A stretch of 64,000 nt of DNA from CANJBX01 sp035556735 (GTDB taxonomy: Bacteria > Pseudomonadota > Alphaproteobacteria > Rhizobiales > Xanthobacteraceae), in assembly GCA_035556735.1 (NCBI GenBank), contig DATMFF010000006.1, forward strand, positions 310,001 through 374,000, written 5' to 3'. How positions within the stretch are numbered: position 1 is the first letter of the stretch; every line of letters begins with the position of its first letter. The notes below the pieces were generated by a model that searched no databases, was not told the origin of the DNA, and saw only the letters and a program-made list of their open reading frames with translations. Shown one piece after another: positions 1 to 9,568 of the stretch. The translations under genes and the position numbers were made by a program.

Positions 1-140
1 TGACCGTACAACGCCGTCAGCCTGCTCCAGTGGCAATTGCACGAGCCATTCTGATCGCGCGCGATCGTCTGGTCGTAGCGGATCCACCGCTCAGGCGCCC
101 AAGTGTCGAACCCGGCGGGAAGAAGCGGCTGGAACGGCGC
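1..140 (-). other. Open reading stretch without a start, possible gene remnant
   Basis: Downstream of aspS on the minus strand, one frame stays open from a stop codon at 141-143 to the left edge of the window. It translates to a protein-like stretch rich in Trp, Tyr, Asp and Cys (for example TWAPERWIRYDQ and NCHWSRL). There is no ATG, GTG or TTG in this frame within the window, so it is not callable as an intact gene. It could be the decayed body of a gene, a gene with a frameshift, or chance. I do not recognise the product. Nothing else is visible between 1 and 178. Confidence 0.2.
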
Positions 141-178
141 TCAAACAACTCACGCCGGCTCAGCGTGAGAAGGCACGG

Positions 179-2059
179 TCACTTCTCCGGCAGGGCCAGC
201 CGAATGTGCAACTCACGAAGCTGCTTCGGCGTCACTTCCGACGGAGCACCCATCAGCAGGTCTTCCGCGCGCTGATTCATCGGAAACAGGACTACTTCGC
301 GCAAATTCTCTTCGCCGCAGAGCAGCATGACGATGCGATCGACCCCCGGCGCGATGCCGCCGTGCGGAGGCGCTCCCAGCGAGAGTGCGCGCAGCATCCC
401 CCCGAACTTCTTCTCAAGCACGCCCTCATCATATCCGGCAATCGCAAACGCCTTCTTCATCACGTCCGGCCGGTGATTGCGGATCGCGCCGGACGACAGC
501 TCCACCCCGTTGCACACGATGTCGTACTGGAAGGCCTGGATGCCGAGAATGGTCTCGCGATCGTTCGGGTCGAGCGCCAGGAAATCGTCGATCGGGAAGT
601 TCGGCATCGAGAACGGATTGTGCGAGAAGTCGATCTTCTTCTCGTCCTCGTTCCATTCGTACATCGGAAAGTCGACGATCCAGCAAAACTCAAAGCGGTG
701 CTTACCCACCAGCCCGAGCTCGGCGGCAACACGCGTGCGCGCTTCTCCGGCAAACTTGTATTGCTTCGCAGGAACGCCGCCGACGAAGAACACCGCGTCG
801 CCGGTTTCGAATCCGTTGGGACGCAGGTCGAGGTATTTGCGCAGGAACTCGTCCGGCAAGCCGGAGGCGATCTTCACCGCCTCATTGGCCTGTGCGCCGA
901 TGAACTTCTTCAGTTGCGCCGTACGTTCAGGTCCCAGATTCTTCGCGATGGGGCCGGCACCGTCTTCTTCGCCTTCGCGCCAGAAGATGTATCCGAGGCC
1001 CGGCTGCCCCTCGCCTTGCGCCCATGAGTTCATGCGGTCGCAGAACGCACGGTTGCCGCCGCCCGGGGCCGGGATCGCCCACACCTCGAAATTGGGATCG
1101 TTCTTGATCTGGCTCGCGAAGATCTTGAAACCGGAGTCGCGGAAGATCTCGGTTACGTTCGCCATAATGAGCGGATTGCGCAGATCGGGCTTGTCCGTGC
1201 CGAACGCGCGCGTCGCGGCGGCGAACGGGATCATCGGGAACTTCTGCGTCACAGGGCTGCCGTTGCCGAATTCTTCGAAGACACCACGCAGCACCGGCTC
1301 GACAGCGGCAAATACATCGTCCTGCGTGACGAAGCTCATTTCGATATCGAGCTGATAGAACTCGCCCGGCGAGCGGTCGGCGCGTGCATCCTCGTCACGG
1401 AAGCAAGGCGCGATCTGAAAATAGCGATCGAACCCCGAGATCATGATGAGCTGCTTGAATTGCTGCGGCGCCTGCGGCAGCGCGTAGAACTTACCGGGGT
1501 GAATGCGCGAGGGTACAAGGTAGTCGCGGGCGCCTTCCGGAGAAGACGCGGTTAAAATAGGCGTCTGGAATTCGAAGAAGCCCTGCTCCTTCATACGGCG
1601 GCGAAGCGAATCAATGATCTGCCCGCGCTTCACAATGTTGTTGTGGAGACGCTCGCGCCGCAGATCGAGGAACCGATAGCGCAGCCGTGTCTCCTCGGGA
1701 TATTCCTGCTCGCCGAACACCGGCATTGGCAGTTCGCCGGCCGGGCCGAGGACCTCGATGCTGGCCGCGAACACCTCGACCGCCCCGGTGGGAAGATCAG
1801 GGTTCTCGGTGCCCTCCGGGCGGCGGCGGACCAGGCCCTCCACGCGCACGACCCATTCCGCACGTAACGTTTCGGCCGTCTTGAAGGCCGGGGAGTCCGG
1901 ATCGGCGACGCACTGGACCAGCCCATAGTGATCACGCAAGTCGATGAACAGCACACCACCGTGGTCGCGGATGCGGTGGCACCAGCCGGCTACGCGCACG
2001 GTCTGGCCGATGTCGCTTTCGCGAAGTGCGCCACAGGTGTGGGTGCGGTATCGGTGCAT
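179..2059 (-). CDS. aspS: Aspartyl-tRNA synthetase
   Basis: Charges tRNA-Asp with aspartate in the cytoplasm for translation. The 626-residue length and domain order fit bacterial-type AspRS: an N-terminal OB-fold anticodon-binding domain (about residues 1-110, with the motif GWCHRIRDHGG), the class II catalytic core starting near the motif RYRFLDLRR, the bacterial insertion domain in the middle, and a C-terminal class II motif 3 in APPHGGIAPGVDRIVMLL. I chose the ATG at 2059 because the family begins with MHRYRTHTCG; an in-frame ATG 45 bases upstream would add an untypical leader. It stands divergent from the thiamine-diphosphate enzyme gene, with a 134-bp shared intergenic region. Whether the enzyme is discriminating (Asp only) or also charges tRNA-Asn cannot be told here. 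Confidence 0.97.
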   Translation of the reverse strand: MHRYRTHTCGALRESDIGQTVRVAGWCHRIRDHGGVLFIDLRDHYGLVQCVADPDSPAFKTAETLRAEWVVRVEGLVRRRPEGTENPDLPTGAVEVFAASIEVLGPAGELPMPVFGEQEYPEETRLRYRFLDLRRERLHNNIVKRGQIIDSLRRRMKEQGFFEFQTPILTASSPEGARDYLVPSRIHPGKFYALPQAPQQFKQLIMISGFDRYFQIAPCFRDEDARADRSPGEFYQLDIEMSFVTQDDVFAAVEPVLRGVFEEFGNGSPVTQKFPMIPFAAATRAFGTDKPDLRNPLIMANVTEIFRDSGFKIFASQIKNDPNFEVWAIPAPGGGNRAFCDRMNSWAQGEGQPGLGYIFWREGEEDGAGPIAKNLGPERTAQLKKFIGAQANEAVKIASGLPDEFLRKYLDLRPNGFETGDAVFFVGGVPAKQYKFAGEARTRVAAELGLVGKHRFEFCWIVDFPMYEWNEDEKKIDFSHNPFSMPNFPIDDFLALDPNDRETILGIQAFQYDIVCNGVELSSGAIRNHRPDVMKKAFAIAGYDEGVLEKKFGGMLRALSLGAPPHGGIAPGVDRIVMLLCGEENLREVVLFPMNQRAEDLLMGAPSEVTPKQLRELHIRLALPEK

Positions 2060-2193
2060 GATTCTGCCGGTCGCTATCCTTGAAAAATCGGGCGAAAAGC
2101 GCATGCGAGGCCCTCTTTGTCAAGGCAACGGCCTCGACAGCGCTGGGGCCAATCTGCACACTTCGGCCGTAAACAGTTGGTTCGGATTCGCCG

Positions 2194-3825
2194 ATGGAGA
2201 CCATGACCACTGCCGAGGCAACCGTTGCCTCGCTGATCGCCCACGGCATCGAGACGATCTACGCCCTGCCCGGGGTCCACAACGACCACCTGTTCGAAGC
2301 GCTGTTCAAGGCCTCCGAGCGTATTCGGACGGTCCACACGCGTCACGAGCAAGGAGCCGCCTACATGGCGTTGGGCGCCGCCCTGGCCACGAACCGGCCC
2401 CATCCCTACGCGGTCGTCCCCGGGCCGGGCCTCCTCAATACCGGGGCGGCGCTGCTGACCGCCTATTCGATGAATGCCCCGGTGCTGGCACTCATTGGCC
2501 AGATCCCTGAAAGAGACATCGGCAGGGGGCTGGGCCACCTGCACGAAATCCGTGATCAGGCCGGTATCATCGCGCGCCTGGTCGATTTCTCCGCGCGTAT
2601 TCGCAGTCCCGAGGTGGCCTCACGACACGTAGCGGACGCGGTGCGTGCCATGTTCAGCGGGCGTCCCGGGCCGGCGGCGCTTGAATGCGCGATCGACATG
2701 TGGGGGCGCGCGAGTGCCGCCCCCTTGCAGCAGCCCCTTCCCATCCCGCCAACCGTAATCGACGAGGACGCGGTTTTGACGGCGGCCAAACTCTTGGGCA
2801 AGGCAAAGCGCCCCATGATCGTCTGCGGCGGTGGTGCGCAGGATGCGGCGGCCGAGGTGGCCGAGTTGTCGCACATGTTGCAGGCCCCGGTGCTGGCCTA
2901 TCGGCGGGGCCGAGGTGTGATCGACGGCCGCAATCCGTTCTCGGTCACGCTGCCGCTGGGGCGAGAGCTATGGGGAGAAGCGGACGTCGCAATCGGCATC
3001 GGCACGCGCCTGATGATCCAACACTCCCAATGGGGCGTGGACGACGACCTGAAGATCATCCGCATCGACGCCGACCACCAGGAGCCGGCGCGCGCAGGCA
3101 GACCCGCGGCTGCCCTCGTCGGCCACGCCAAGCCGATCCTGCGACGTCTGATCGACGTATTGGCGACGCGCAATCAAAAGCGCGCCGCGCGCAAAGCAGA
3201 GATGGAAGAACGTCAGGCGCACTGGGCACACAAGCTGCAGGCGCAGATCGCACCACAACTCGCCTACCTTGCCGCCATTCGGGATGCGCTTCCCGATGAC
3301 GGGATATTGGTCGACGAAGTGACTCAGATCGGCTTCGCCGCCCGCCTCGCCTATCCGGTCTACAGGCCGCGGACGTTCCTGTCGCCCGGCTATCAGGACA
3401 ACCTCGGCTGGGGATTCGCGACGGCGCTCGGCGCGCAGGATGCCCGACGCGACGTCCCTGTCGTTGCAATCAGCGGCGATGGAGGTTTCATGTTCACCGC
3501 CAACGAAATGGCGACCGCGGTAAGGCACCGCATTCCGCTAACCGTCATCGTGTTCGCGGACGGCGCGTTCGGCAATGTGCGACGAATCCAGCAGGAGCAG
3601 TTCGGCAACCACGTCATTGCCAGCGATCTCGTCAATCCGGATTTCCTCCGGTTTGCGGAGAGTTTCGGTGCCGCCGCCGAGCGGGCGCGCTCCCCCGACG
3701 AGTTGCGCGCTGCATTGCGCCGCGCATTCGCTCGCCGTGAGGGTCCCACCCTGATCGAGGTGCCGGTCGGCCCGATGCCTTCACCGTGGGAGTTCATCCA
3801 TATGCCGAAGGTGCGCGGGCAATGA
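2194..3825 (+). CDS. Thiamine-diphosphate-dependent enzyme, acetolactate synthase-like
   Basis: The 543-residue protein has the three-domain layout of the acetolactate synthase/benzoylformate decarboxylase superfamily: an N-terminal pyrimidine-binding domain with the catalytic Glu in RHEQGAAYMALG, a central Rossmann-like domain, and a C-terminal diphosphate-binding domain with GDGGFMFTANEMATA followed by the conserved Asn (FGNV). It should therefore decarboxylate or carboligate a 2-oxo acid using ThDP and Mg2+. It is probably not the biosynthetic IlvB: no small regulatory subunit gene lies next to it, and the sequence reads more like the catabolic or uncharacterised branch. Substrate is unknown. 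An alternative start lies three codons downstream. RNase D follows in the same direction after a 56-base gap from the chosen rnd start. Confidence 0.88.
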   Translation: METMTTAEATVASLIAHGIETIYALPGVHNDHLFEALFKASERIRTVHTRHEQGAAYMALGAALATNRPHPYAVVPGPGLLNTGAALLTAYSMNAPVLALIGQIPERDIGRGLGHLHEIRDQAGIIARLVDFSARIRSPEVASRHVADAVRAMFSGRPGPAALECAIDMWGRASAAPLQQPLPIPPTVIDEDAVLTAAKLLGKAKRPMIVCGGGAQDAAAEVAELSHMLQAPVLAYRRGRGVIDGRNPFSVTLPLGRELWGEADVAIGIGTRLMIQHSQWGVDDDLKIIRIDADHQEPARAGRPAAALVGHAKPILRRLIDVLATRNQKRAARKAEMEERQAHWAHKLQAQIAPQLAYLAAIRDALPDDGILVDEVTQIGFAARLAYPVYRPRTFLSPGYQDNLGWGFATALGAQDARRDVPVVAISGDGGFMFTANEMATAVRHRIPLTVIVFADGAFGNVRRIQQEQFGNHVIASDLVNPDFLRFAESFGAAAERARSPDELRAALRRAFARREGPTLIEVPVGPMPSPWEFIHMPKVRGQ

Positions 3826-3881
3826 CCGCAAGATCCGCCAGAGTCGCGACAGACCGAGCCGGCTCCGCTAACATCGGCCCG

Positions 3882-5039
3882 ATGCATACGATTACGACGA
3901 CCAGCGACTTGGCCGCCGCTTGCACCCGCTTGGCTCGCCATCGGTTCGTGACGGTCGACACCGAATTTCTGCGCGAGACGACTTACTATCCCCTCCTCTG
4001 CGTCGCTCAGATCGCGAGCACGGACGAGTCGATAGTGATTGACGCCCTCGCAGACGGGCTCGATCTGTCGCCGCTGTTCGAGTTGATGGCCAACGAGAAC
4101 GTGCTGAAGGTTTTCCATGCCGCGCGCCAAGACATCGAGATCGTATGGCACATGGCGGAACTCATCCCCAGGCCCGTCTTCGATACGCAGGTCGCAGCCA
4201 TGGTGCTGGGCTACGGCGACTCCATTTCCTACGAGCAGTTGGTTCAGCGCATCACCGGCGACCAACTCGACAAGTCGAGCCGCTTCACCGACTGGTCGCG
4301 CCGCCCACTGTCGGATGCGCAGATCGCCTACGCCGCCTCGGACGTTACCCACTTGCGCGATGTTTTTCTCGCCCTGGATGCCGACCTCCATCGTCGCGGC
4401 CGCGCCGAGTGGGTCGGAGAGGAAATGAAGGTTCTCACTTCGCCTGACACGTATCGGGCCGAACCGGACCATGCATGGAAGCGTCTCAAGACGCGGGTAC
4501 GCAAGCCGAGAGACTTGGCCGTCCTGATCGAGGTGGCGGCCTGGCGTGAACGGGAAGCACAGGAGCGTGATGTCCCCCGAGGACGCGTGCTCAAGGACGA
4601 CGCATTGGCCGATATCGCTACCCAGGCGCCGACAACCCTCGAACGCTTGACGCACCTGCGCTCATTGCCCAAAGGATTTGAGCGCTCGCGCTGGGGACAG
4701 GATGTGATCGAAGCGGTCAAACGTGGCCTCGCGCGCGATCCAAAAACACTCCCCACGATCGAGCGACAGCGGCAGAATGGAAACGGGGCGATCGTCGAAC
4801 TGTTGAAGGTCCTGCTGCGCATGACCTCGGAGCAGAACGCCGTCGCCGCAAAGGTGATTGCTACTGTTGATGATCTCGAAGCAATCGCCGCCGATGACAA
4901 TGCCGACGTGCCGGCACTGCAAGGCTGGCGGCGGGAAATGTTCGGTGAGCGGGCCCTGGCGCTCAAGCATGGCCGACTCGCGCTCTCGATCCGGCGCGGC
5001 CGCGTGGTGGCACAGGAAACGACGCACGACGCAACCTGA
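3882..5039 (+). CDS. rnd: Ribonuclease D
   Basis: A 3'-to-5' exoribonuclease that trims the 3' ends of tRNA precursors and other small RNAs. The DEDD exonuclease domain fills the first half: Exo I with DxE in TVDTEFLRETTYYP, Exo II around FHAARQDIE, and Exo III in YAASDVTHLRD. The C-terminal half carries HRDC-type helical repeats (around AWRERE and LRSLPKGFERSRWG). The 385-residue length matches alphaproteobacterial RNase D. I chose the ATG at 3882 (MHTITTTSDLA) because it places the exonuclease domain directly at the N-terminus; in-frame ATGs further upstream overlap the preceding gene. Confidence 0.95.
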   Translation: MHTITTTSDLAAACTRLARHRFVTVDTEFLRETTYYPLLCVAQIASTDESIVIDALADGLDLSPLFELMANENVLKVFHAARQDIEIVWHMAELIPRPVFDTQVAAMVLGYGDSISYEQLVQRITGDQLDKSSRFTDWSRRPLSDAQIAYAASDVTHLRDVFLALDADLHRRGRAEWVGEEMKVLTSPDTYRAEPDHAWKRLKTRVRKPRDLAVLIEVAAWREREAQERDVPRGRVLKDDALADIATQAPTTLERLTHLRSLPKGFERSRWGQDVIEAVKRGLARDPKTLPTIERQRQNGNGAIVELLKVLLRMTSEQNAVAAKVIATVDDLEAIAADDNADVPALQGWRREMFGERALALKHGRLALSIRRGRVVAQETTHDAT

Positions 5040-5075
5040 CCGGCGGCCTGTCATGGGCGGCTGGCGACGCCGCCG

Positions 5076-6617
5076 TCACTCGATGTCGATGATGGGCTCG
5101 CGCCCGATCAGCCGCGCGAGTTGCCGCAGACGCGCGAAGAGGCGGTCGCCATTGGCGTTGGCAAACCGCCCTCTCAACTTAAGCCGCAGCTTGCCGCGGG
5201 AGACCATGATCGGCGTCTGGGGCAGCACGCCGGGCATCGCCGCCGAGACGAGATAAGCAACACGCATGGCCGCGCCCAGAATGCGGGCATGGTCGAGCAG
5301 GCGTGACGAAACGAGTTCACGCACGTTGGGAGACAGTTCTTCGTCGATCAACCCGACGTGGCGATAAAACACGGCAAGCGCAAGAAAAGCGCGGCCCGGA
5401 TGGTCGACCGCCACGAAGGCGGCATTCGCAATGATGTTGAGCGATTGCTCTCCGCGATAGTCGGGATGGGCGCGCCAGCCGATGTCGCCCAAAAGGCATG
5501 CGGCGTGACGTAAGCGCTTCTCTTCCGCGGTTTCATCTATGCCCGACGTCGCCATGAGACGATCCGTCCATGCGACGAGTTCCTCGCCATGCTTCGGCGA
5601 TCTCGAACGCAAAGTGTTGAGCTCTTGCGACGCGGCGATCAGCGCGTCCTGCTTGCGAACGGAGGCCGGCAATTGCTCGAACAGCAGGCCCTCGCGCACG
5701 CCGAGCGCCGAGATGACTACATTCTTGGGGCGAGCCTTTCGAACAAGATATTCCAGCACGACCGCGGCATAGGCGAGCAACGGCCGGCGCGCATCGGCGA
5801 CCACTTCGATGCGCGACAGCGTCTCGGCATCCACCCGTCGAACCAACCGCGCAAATTCGAGCGCCTCGTCCGCCGGAATGGAGTATCCGTGCATCACGTG
5901 CAGCGGATAGCCTGTCTGCCACATGTGCAAGCGTGCGAGCGCACGCCATGTTCCGCCCACGGCATAGAACGTGCGGCCCCGGCCCTGAGCGAGCATCGAT
6001 ATGTGGCCCAGTTGCTGCTGCACCACATCATCGGCTCGCTTGAGTGACTTCTTGGACAGGTCTTGCAGGGCCAGACCACCCAGGGGCAAGGTTGCTGCTC
6101 CGCGGGTACGCGTTCCGCGAACGTCAACGAGTTCGAGCGACCCCCCGCCGAGGTCCCCGACAATCCCATCAGGCTTGTGGAAACTGGATGTGATACCGAG
6201 CGCCGACAGTTTAGCTTCCCGCGTACCGGACAATACCTCGATCCGGGCCCGGCAGATGCGTTCCGCCTGACGGATGAACTCCGGTCCGTTCTCGGCATCC
6301 CGGCAGGCCGCGGTGGCGATCGCCCGCAACCGTACGACACCCATCGTGTCGCACAGCGTGCGAAACCGCTTCAGGGCCGCTATGGCTTTCTCGATCGAAT
6401 CCTTAGCGAGCAATCCTGTCGACTGCACCTCGCGCCCGAGGCCAGCCAAGACCTTCTCGTTGAAGATCGGGGTTGGGCTCCGCGTCAATCCCTCGTAGGC
6501 CACGAGACGGACCGAATTGGAGCCGATGTCAATGACCGCGATCGGCGGTCCATGATCGAGCCGGCCCTGTGCAAGGCGCGATTTGGCTCGGGATTTGGGT
6601 CGCTTGCGATCAGGCAC
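5076..6617 (-). CDS. ppx: Exopolyphosphatase (Ppx/GppA family)
   Basis: Hydrolyses terminal phosphate from polyphosphate and possibly pppGpp. The N-terminal actin-like ATPase fold shows the phosphate-binding loops AVIDIGSNSVRLVAYE and VGDLGGGSLELVDV, and the second half is the HD-like helical domain of the longer Ppx type (513 residues; E. coli Ppx has 513). The gene begins inside the last codons of ppk, overlapping by 8 bases, so translation is probably coupled and the polyphosphate-making and -degrading enzymes are made together. The N-terminus is basic (many K and R in the first 20 residues). Confidence 0.95.
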   Translation of the reverse strand: MPDRKRPKSRAKSRLAQGRLDHGPPIAVIDIGSNSVRLVAYEGLTRSPTPIFNEKVLAGLGREVQSTGLLAKDSIEKAIAALKRFRTLCDTMGVVRLRAIATAACRDAENGPEFIRQAERICRARIEVLSGTREAKLSALGITSSFHKPDGIVGDLGGGSLELVDVRGTRTRGAATLPLGGLALQDLSKKSLKRADDVVQQQLGHISMLAQGRGRTFYAVGGTWRALARLHMWQTGYPLHVMHGYSIPADEALEFARLVRRVDAETLSRIEVVADARRPLLAYAAVVLEYLVRKARPKNVVISALGVREGLLFEQLPASVRKQDALIAASQELNTLRSRSPKHGEELVAWTDRLMATSGIDETAEEKRLRHAACLLGDIGWRAHPDYRGEQSLNIIANAAFVAVDHPGRAFLALAVFYRHVGLIDEELSPNVRELVSSRLLDHARILGAAMRVAYLVSAAMPGVLPQTPIMVSRGKLRLKLRGRFANANGDRLFARLRQLARLIGREPIIDIE

Positions 6618-8814
6618 GGTCCATTCGGCGTGTCAGGCTTCGGGGCTGCGACTCCTTGAGCGATTTTCCGCGGCCTGACAAGCTTGGATTCGTCATAAAG
6701 TACTTATGCGCGTTGAACGGCTCCTCCCCGGGACGCACGGCCACCCGACGGGTCGTGCCGTCCGGCAGATAAGCCCAGCTCTGCTCGTTGTCCTTGAGGT
6801 TTGCCACCATGATCTGATCCAGCACCTGCTCATGTACGGTCGGATTGAGAATGGGGCACAGCGCCTCGACACGCCGATCGAGGTTGCGCGGCATCATATC
6901 CGCCGAGGAAATGTAGACAGCCGCCTTGGGATGCGGCAGCCCGTGCCCATCGCCGAAACAGTAGATTCGACCATGCTCGAGAAAGCGGCCCACGATGGAT
7001 TTGGCTCTGATGTTCTCAGACAGGCCGGGTACGCCGGGCCGCAAGCAGCAGATACCGCGCACCACGAGATCGACGCTCACGCCAGCCTGGGAAGCCTGGT
7101 ACAGCATGTCGATGATCTCGGGATCGACCAGCGAGTTCATCTTCATCCAGATCGCCGCCGGCCGCCCCGCGCGCGAGTGCGCGATCTCGGCCGAGATATG
7201 CTCCATGATTCGTTTCTTGAGATTGACCGGCGAGACCGCCATACGCTCGAGCTCGGCCGGCTCGGCATAGCCCGTAATGTAATTGAAGATGCGCACGACG
7301 TCGCGCGCAATCACGGGATCGGCAGTGAAAAACGACAAGTCGGTGTAAACGCGAGCCGTCACCGGATGATAGTTGCCTGTGCCGACATGGACGTACGAAG
7401 TCAGCGCTCCGGCCTCACGCCGAACCACGAGCGACAACTTGGCATGCGTCTTGAGCTCGATGAATCCGTAAACGACCTGCGCTCCGGCGCGCTCGAGGTC
7501 GCGCGCCCATCGAATGTTGGCCTCCTCGTCGAAGCGAGCTTTGAGCTCGACCAGCGCGGTCACCGATTTGCCGGCTTCAGCCGCCGCCGCCAGTTCACGC
7601 ACGATCGGGCTGTTCGAGGACGTGCGGTAAAGGGTCTGCTTGATCGCCACGACATCCGGGTCGCGCGCCGCTTGGGCCAGAAACTGCACCACCACGTCGA
7701 ATGACTCATAGGGGTGGTGAACGATCAGGTCCTTCTGCCGGATCGCGGCGAAACAGTCGCCCGCGTGATCACGTATACGTTCCGGAAAACGCGGATTGTA
7801 AGGTACGAATTCCAGGTCGGGCCGGTCGACACTGAGAATCTGCGAAATCTCGTTGAGCGCCAGCATTCCTTGCACGACGAATACTTCGTCGTCGGTCACC
7901 GCGAGTTCGCGCTGCACGAAGCGGCGGAGTTCCGTCGGCATCGATGCTTCGGCCTCGAACCGGATGGTCGATCCGCGTCGCCGGCGCTTGAGCACGCGTT
8001 CGAACTCCATCACGAGATCTTCCGCTTCCTCTTCGATCTCGATGTCGCTGTCGCGGATGATTCGGAATGCTCCCTGCCCCTTGACCGAATAGCCTGGGAA
8101 CAACTTCGGAATGAAGAGGCCCACCGCCTGTTCGAAGGTGATGAGCCGCACGTGCCCCTCGGCTGCTGGCAGCCGGATGAAGCGTTCGATCTTCTGCGGC
8201 ACACGCAGCAGCGCGTTCATGGTGCGCCCGTCGCTGCTGCGGGCGAGTTGCAGCGCAACTGTGAAGCCGAGATTGGGGATGAAGGGGAACGGGTGCGCAG
8301 GATCGATTGCAAGTGGGGTCAGCACTGGGAAGATATGGCGCAAGAAATAGTCTTCGAGCCAAGTCCTGTCGGCCTTCTTGATGGTCGGACCTTCCACCAG
8401 CACGATGTTCTCGGCGGCGAGATCTTCGCGTAGTTCGTTCCAGCGCTGCTGCTGATCGCTGGCCAATGTCGCGGCGGCGTCGGTTACCCGAGCGAGTTGC
8501 TCCGCAGGCGTCAAGCCGTCTGGGCTGCGGGTTGTGATCCCCGCTCGCACCTGCCCCTTCAGGCCGGCCACCCGCACCATGAAGAATTCGTCGAGGTTGT
8601 TTGCCGAAATCGAGAGAAAACGGACGCGCTCGAGCAGCGGATGATTGGGATTTTGTGCTTCCTCGAGAACCCGCCGGTTGAACTGCAGCCAGGAAAGCTC
8701 ACGGTTGATAAAGCGTTCAGGACCGATCGCGCCGCCCTCCGCGGCTCCGGCCGTGGTACCAGGCTGACGTCCGGATTCCGGCGCAACAGCAGCGGATTGG
8801 GTGATTTCGTCCAT
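6610..8814 (-). CDS. ppk: Polyphosphate kinase 1
   Basis: Reversibly builds inorganic polyphosphate from ATP. The 734-residue protein has the PPK1 architecture: an N domain beginning FINRELSWLQFNRRVLEEA, the head domain, and two phospholipase-D-like C domains. The autophosphorylated His region is visible in YVHVGTGNYHPVTAR, and the second PLD-like block contains RGICCLRPGVPGLSENI. The first 30 residues are Ala/Gly-rich and poorly conserved in the family, so the start is less certain than the rest. It overlaps ppx by 8 bases and is preceded by an 81-base gap from hdaA. Confidence 0.97.
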   Translation of the reverse strand: MDEITQSAAVAPESGRQPGTTAGAAEGGAIGPERFINRELSWLQFNRRVLEEAQNPNHPLLERVRFLSISANNLDEFFMVRVAGLKGQVRAGITTRSPDGLTPAEQLARVTDAAATLASDQQQRWNELREDLAAENIVLVEGPTIKKADRTWLEDYFLRHIFPVLTPLAIDPAHPFPFIPNLGFTVALQLARSSDGRTMNALLRVPQKIERFIRLPAAEGHVRLITFEQAVGLFIPKLFPGYSVKGQGAFRIIRDSDIEIEEEAEDLVMEFERVLKRRRRGSTIRFEAEASMPTELRRFVQRELAVTDDEVFVVQGMLALNEISQILSVDRPDLEFVPYNPRFPERIRDHAGDCFAAIRQKDLIVHHPYESFDVVVQFLAQAARDPDVVAIKQTLYRTSSNSPIVRELAAAAEAGKSVTALVELKARFDEEANIRWARDLERAGAQVVYGFIELKTHAKLSLVVRREAGALTSYVHVGTGNYHPVTARVYTDLSFFTADPVIARDVVRIFNYITGYAEPAELERMAVSPVNLKKRIMEHISAEIAHSRAGRPAAIWMKMNSLVDPEIIDMLYQASQAGVSVDLVVRGICCLRPGVPGLSENIRAKSIVGRFLEHGRIYCFGDGHGLPHPKAAVYISSADMMPRNLDRRVEALCPILNPTVHEQVLDQIMVANLKDNEQSWAYLPDGTTRRVAVRPGEEPFNAHKYFMTNPSLSGRGKSLKESQPRSLTRRMDRA

Positions 8815-8895
8815 GCCAAATCATAACCCGAAAAAATGAATGATTGCCCCATGATTGGGGCCCAAGATGACGTTTCGATGACTTTGGAATTGCAG

Positions 8896-9567
8896 TTAAT
8901 CGGCTGATTCACGGAGCAATTCGGCAGCCAGCACACGGGTCACTGGACGCTTTTGCCGCAGCGCCTCGCGGTCGAGCGCCGCAACGACCGCCTGCGCTGC
9001 GCCGAATGATCGCTCAATTCGGGTCATCACATAGGCAATCAGACTCTCGTCGACAGCCAGTTGGCGATCCGCGAACAGTTTGACCAGGACGGCCCGCAGT
9101 AACGCGTCATCGGGCGGCGCCAAGTTCACTACCGGAACTTCACGCAGACGAGAGGCCAGATCGGGAATATCCAGCCGCCAAGCAGCGGGACCAGTTCGCG
9201 CCGTGAGAAGGATCGAGGCGCGCTCTGCGCGCGCCAGATTGAGGATGTGGAACAGTGCGCGCTCGTCCAACTCTTGTGGCGCGAGATCCTCCACGACCAG
9301 CGCCCCGGTTGCGAGCGCAGTGGGCACCGACACCTCGCCGAGCATACGAGCGGACACCACGCGTGCGCCGGCCGTTTCCGCCCAAATCGAGGCCAGGTGG
9401 GTCTTGCCGGCCCCTTGTGGGCCAACCAGGAGCAGGTTGAGAGAGGGCCAGTCGGGCCAGCGCGTGATCAGCGCCAGCGCCGCCACATTCGACGGCCCTT
9501 CCAGGAAATTGTCGCGCGCGAAGCTGGGGGCGTGTTCGAGCGCCAGAGCGAGTTGGCGCGGCACCAT
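8896..9567 (-). CDS. hdaA: HdaA-type DnaA-like ATPase (regulatory inactivation of DnaA)
   Basis: A short DnaA homologue containing only the AAA+ core: Walker A in GPQGAGKTHLAS, Walker B in ALVVEDL, and a C-terminal lid with the arginine-bearing helix around RIERSFGAAQAVVAALD. It has no C-terminal DNA-binding domain IV, which separates it from DnaA. In alphaproteobacteria this protein works with the replication clamp to stimulate ATP hydrolysis by DnaA after initiation. Location between the AI-2E/PerM gene and ppk is a common alphaproteobacterial arrangement. The start ATG lies one base beyond the end of the upstream membrane protein gene, implying co-transcription. Confidence 0.85.
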   Translation of the reverse strand: MVPRQLALALEHAPSFARDNFLEGPSNVAALALITRWPDWPSLNLLLVGPQGAGKTHLASIWAETAGARVVSARMLGEVSVPTALATGALVVEDLAPQELDERALFHILNLARAERASILLTARTGPAAWRLDIPDLASRLREVPVVNLAPPDDALLRAVLVKLFADRQLAVDESLIAYVMTRIERSFGAAQAVVAALDREALRQKRPVTRVLAAELLRESAD

Positions 9568-9568
9568 G

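Noticed and set aside
2194..3825. Biosynthetic acetolactate synthase (ilvB)
   Set aside because: No ilvN/ilvH small subunit or ilvC follows, and the sequence fits the broader ThDP-enzyme family better.
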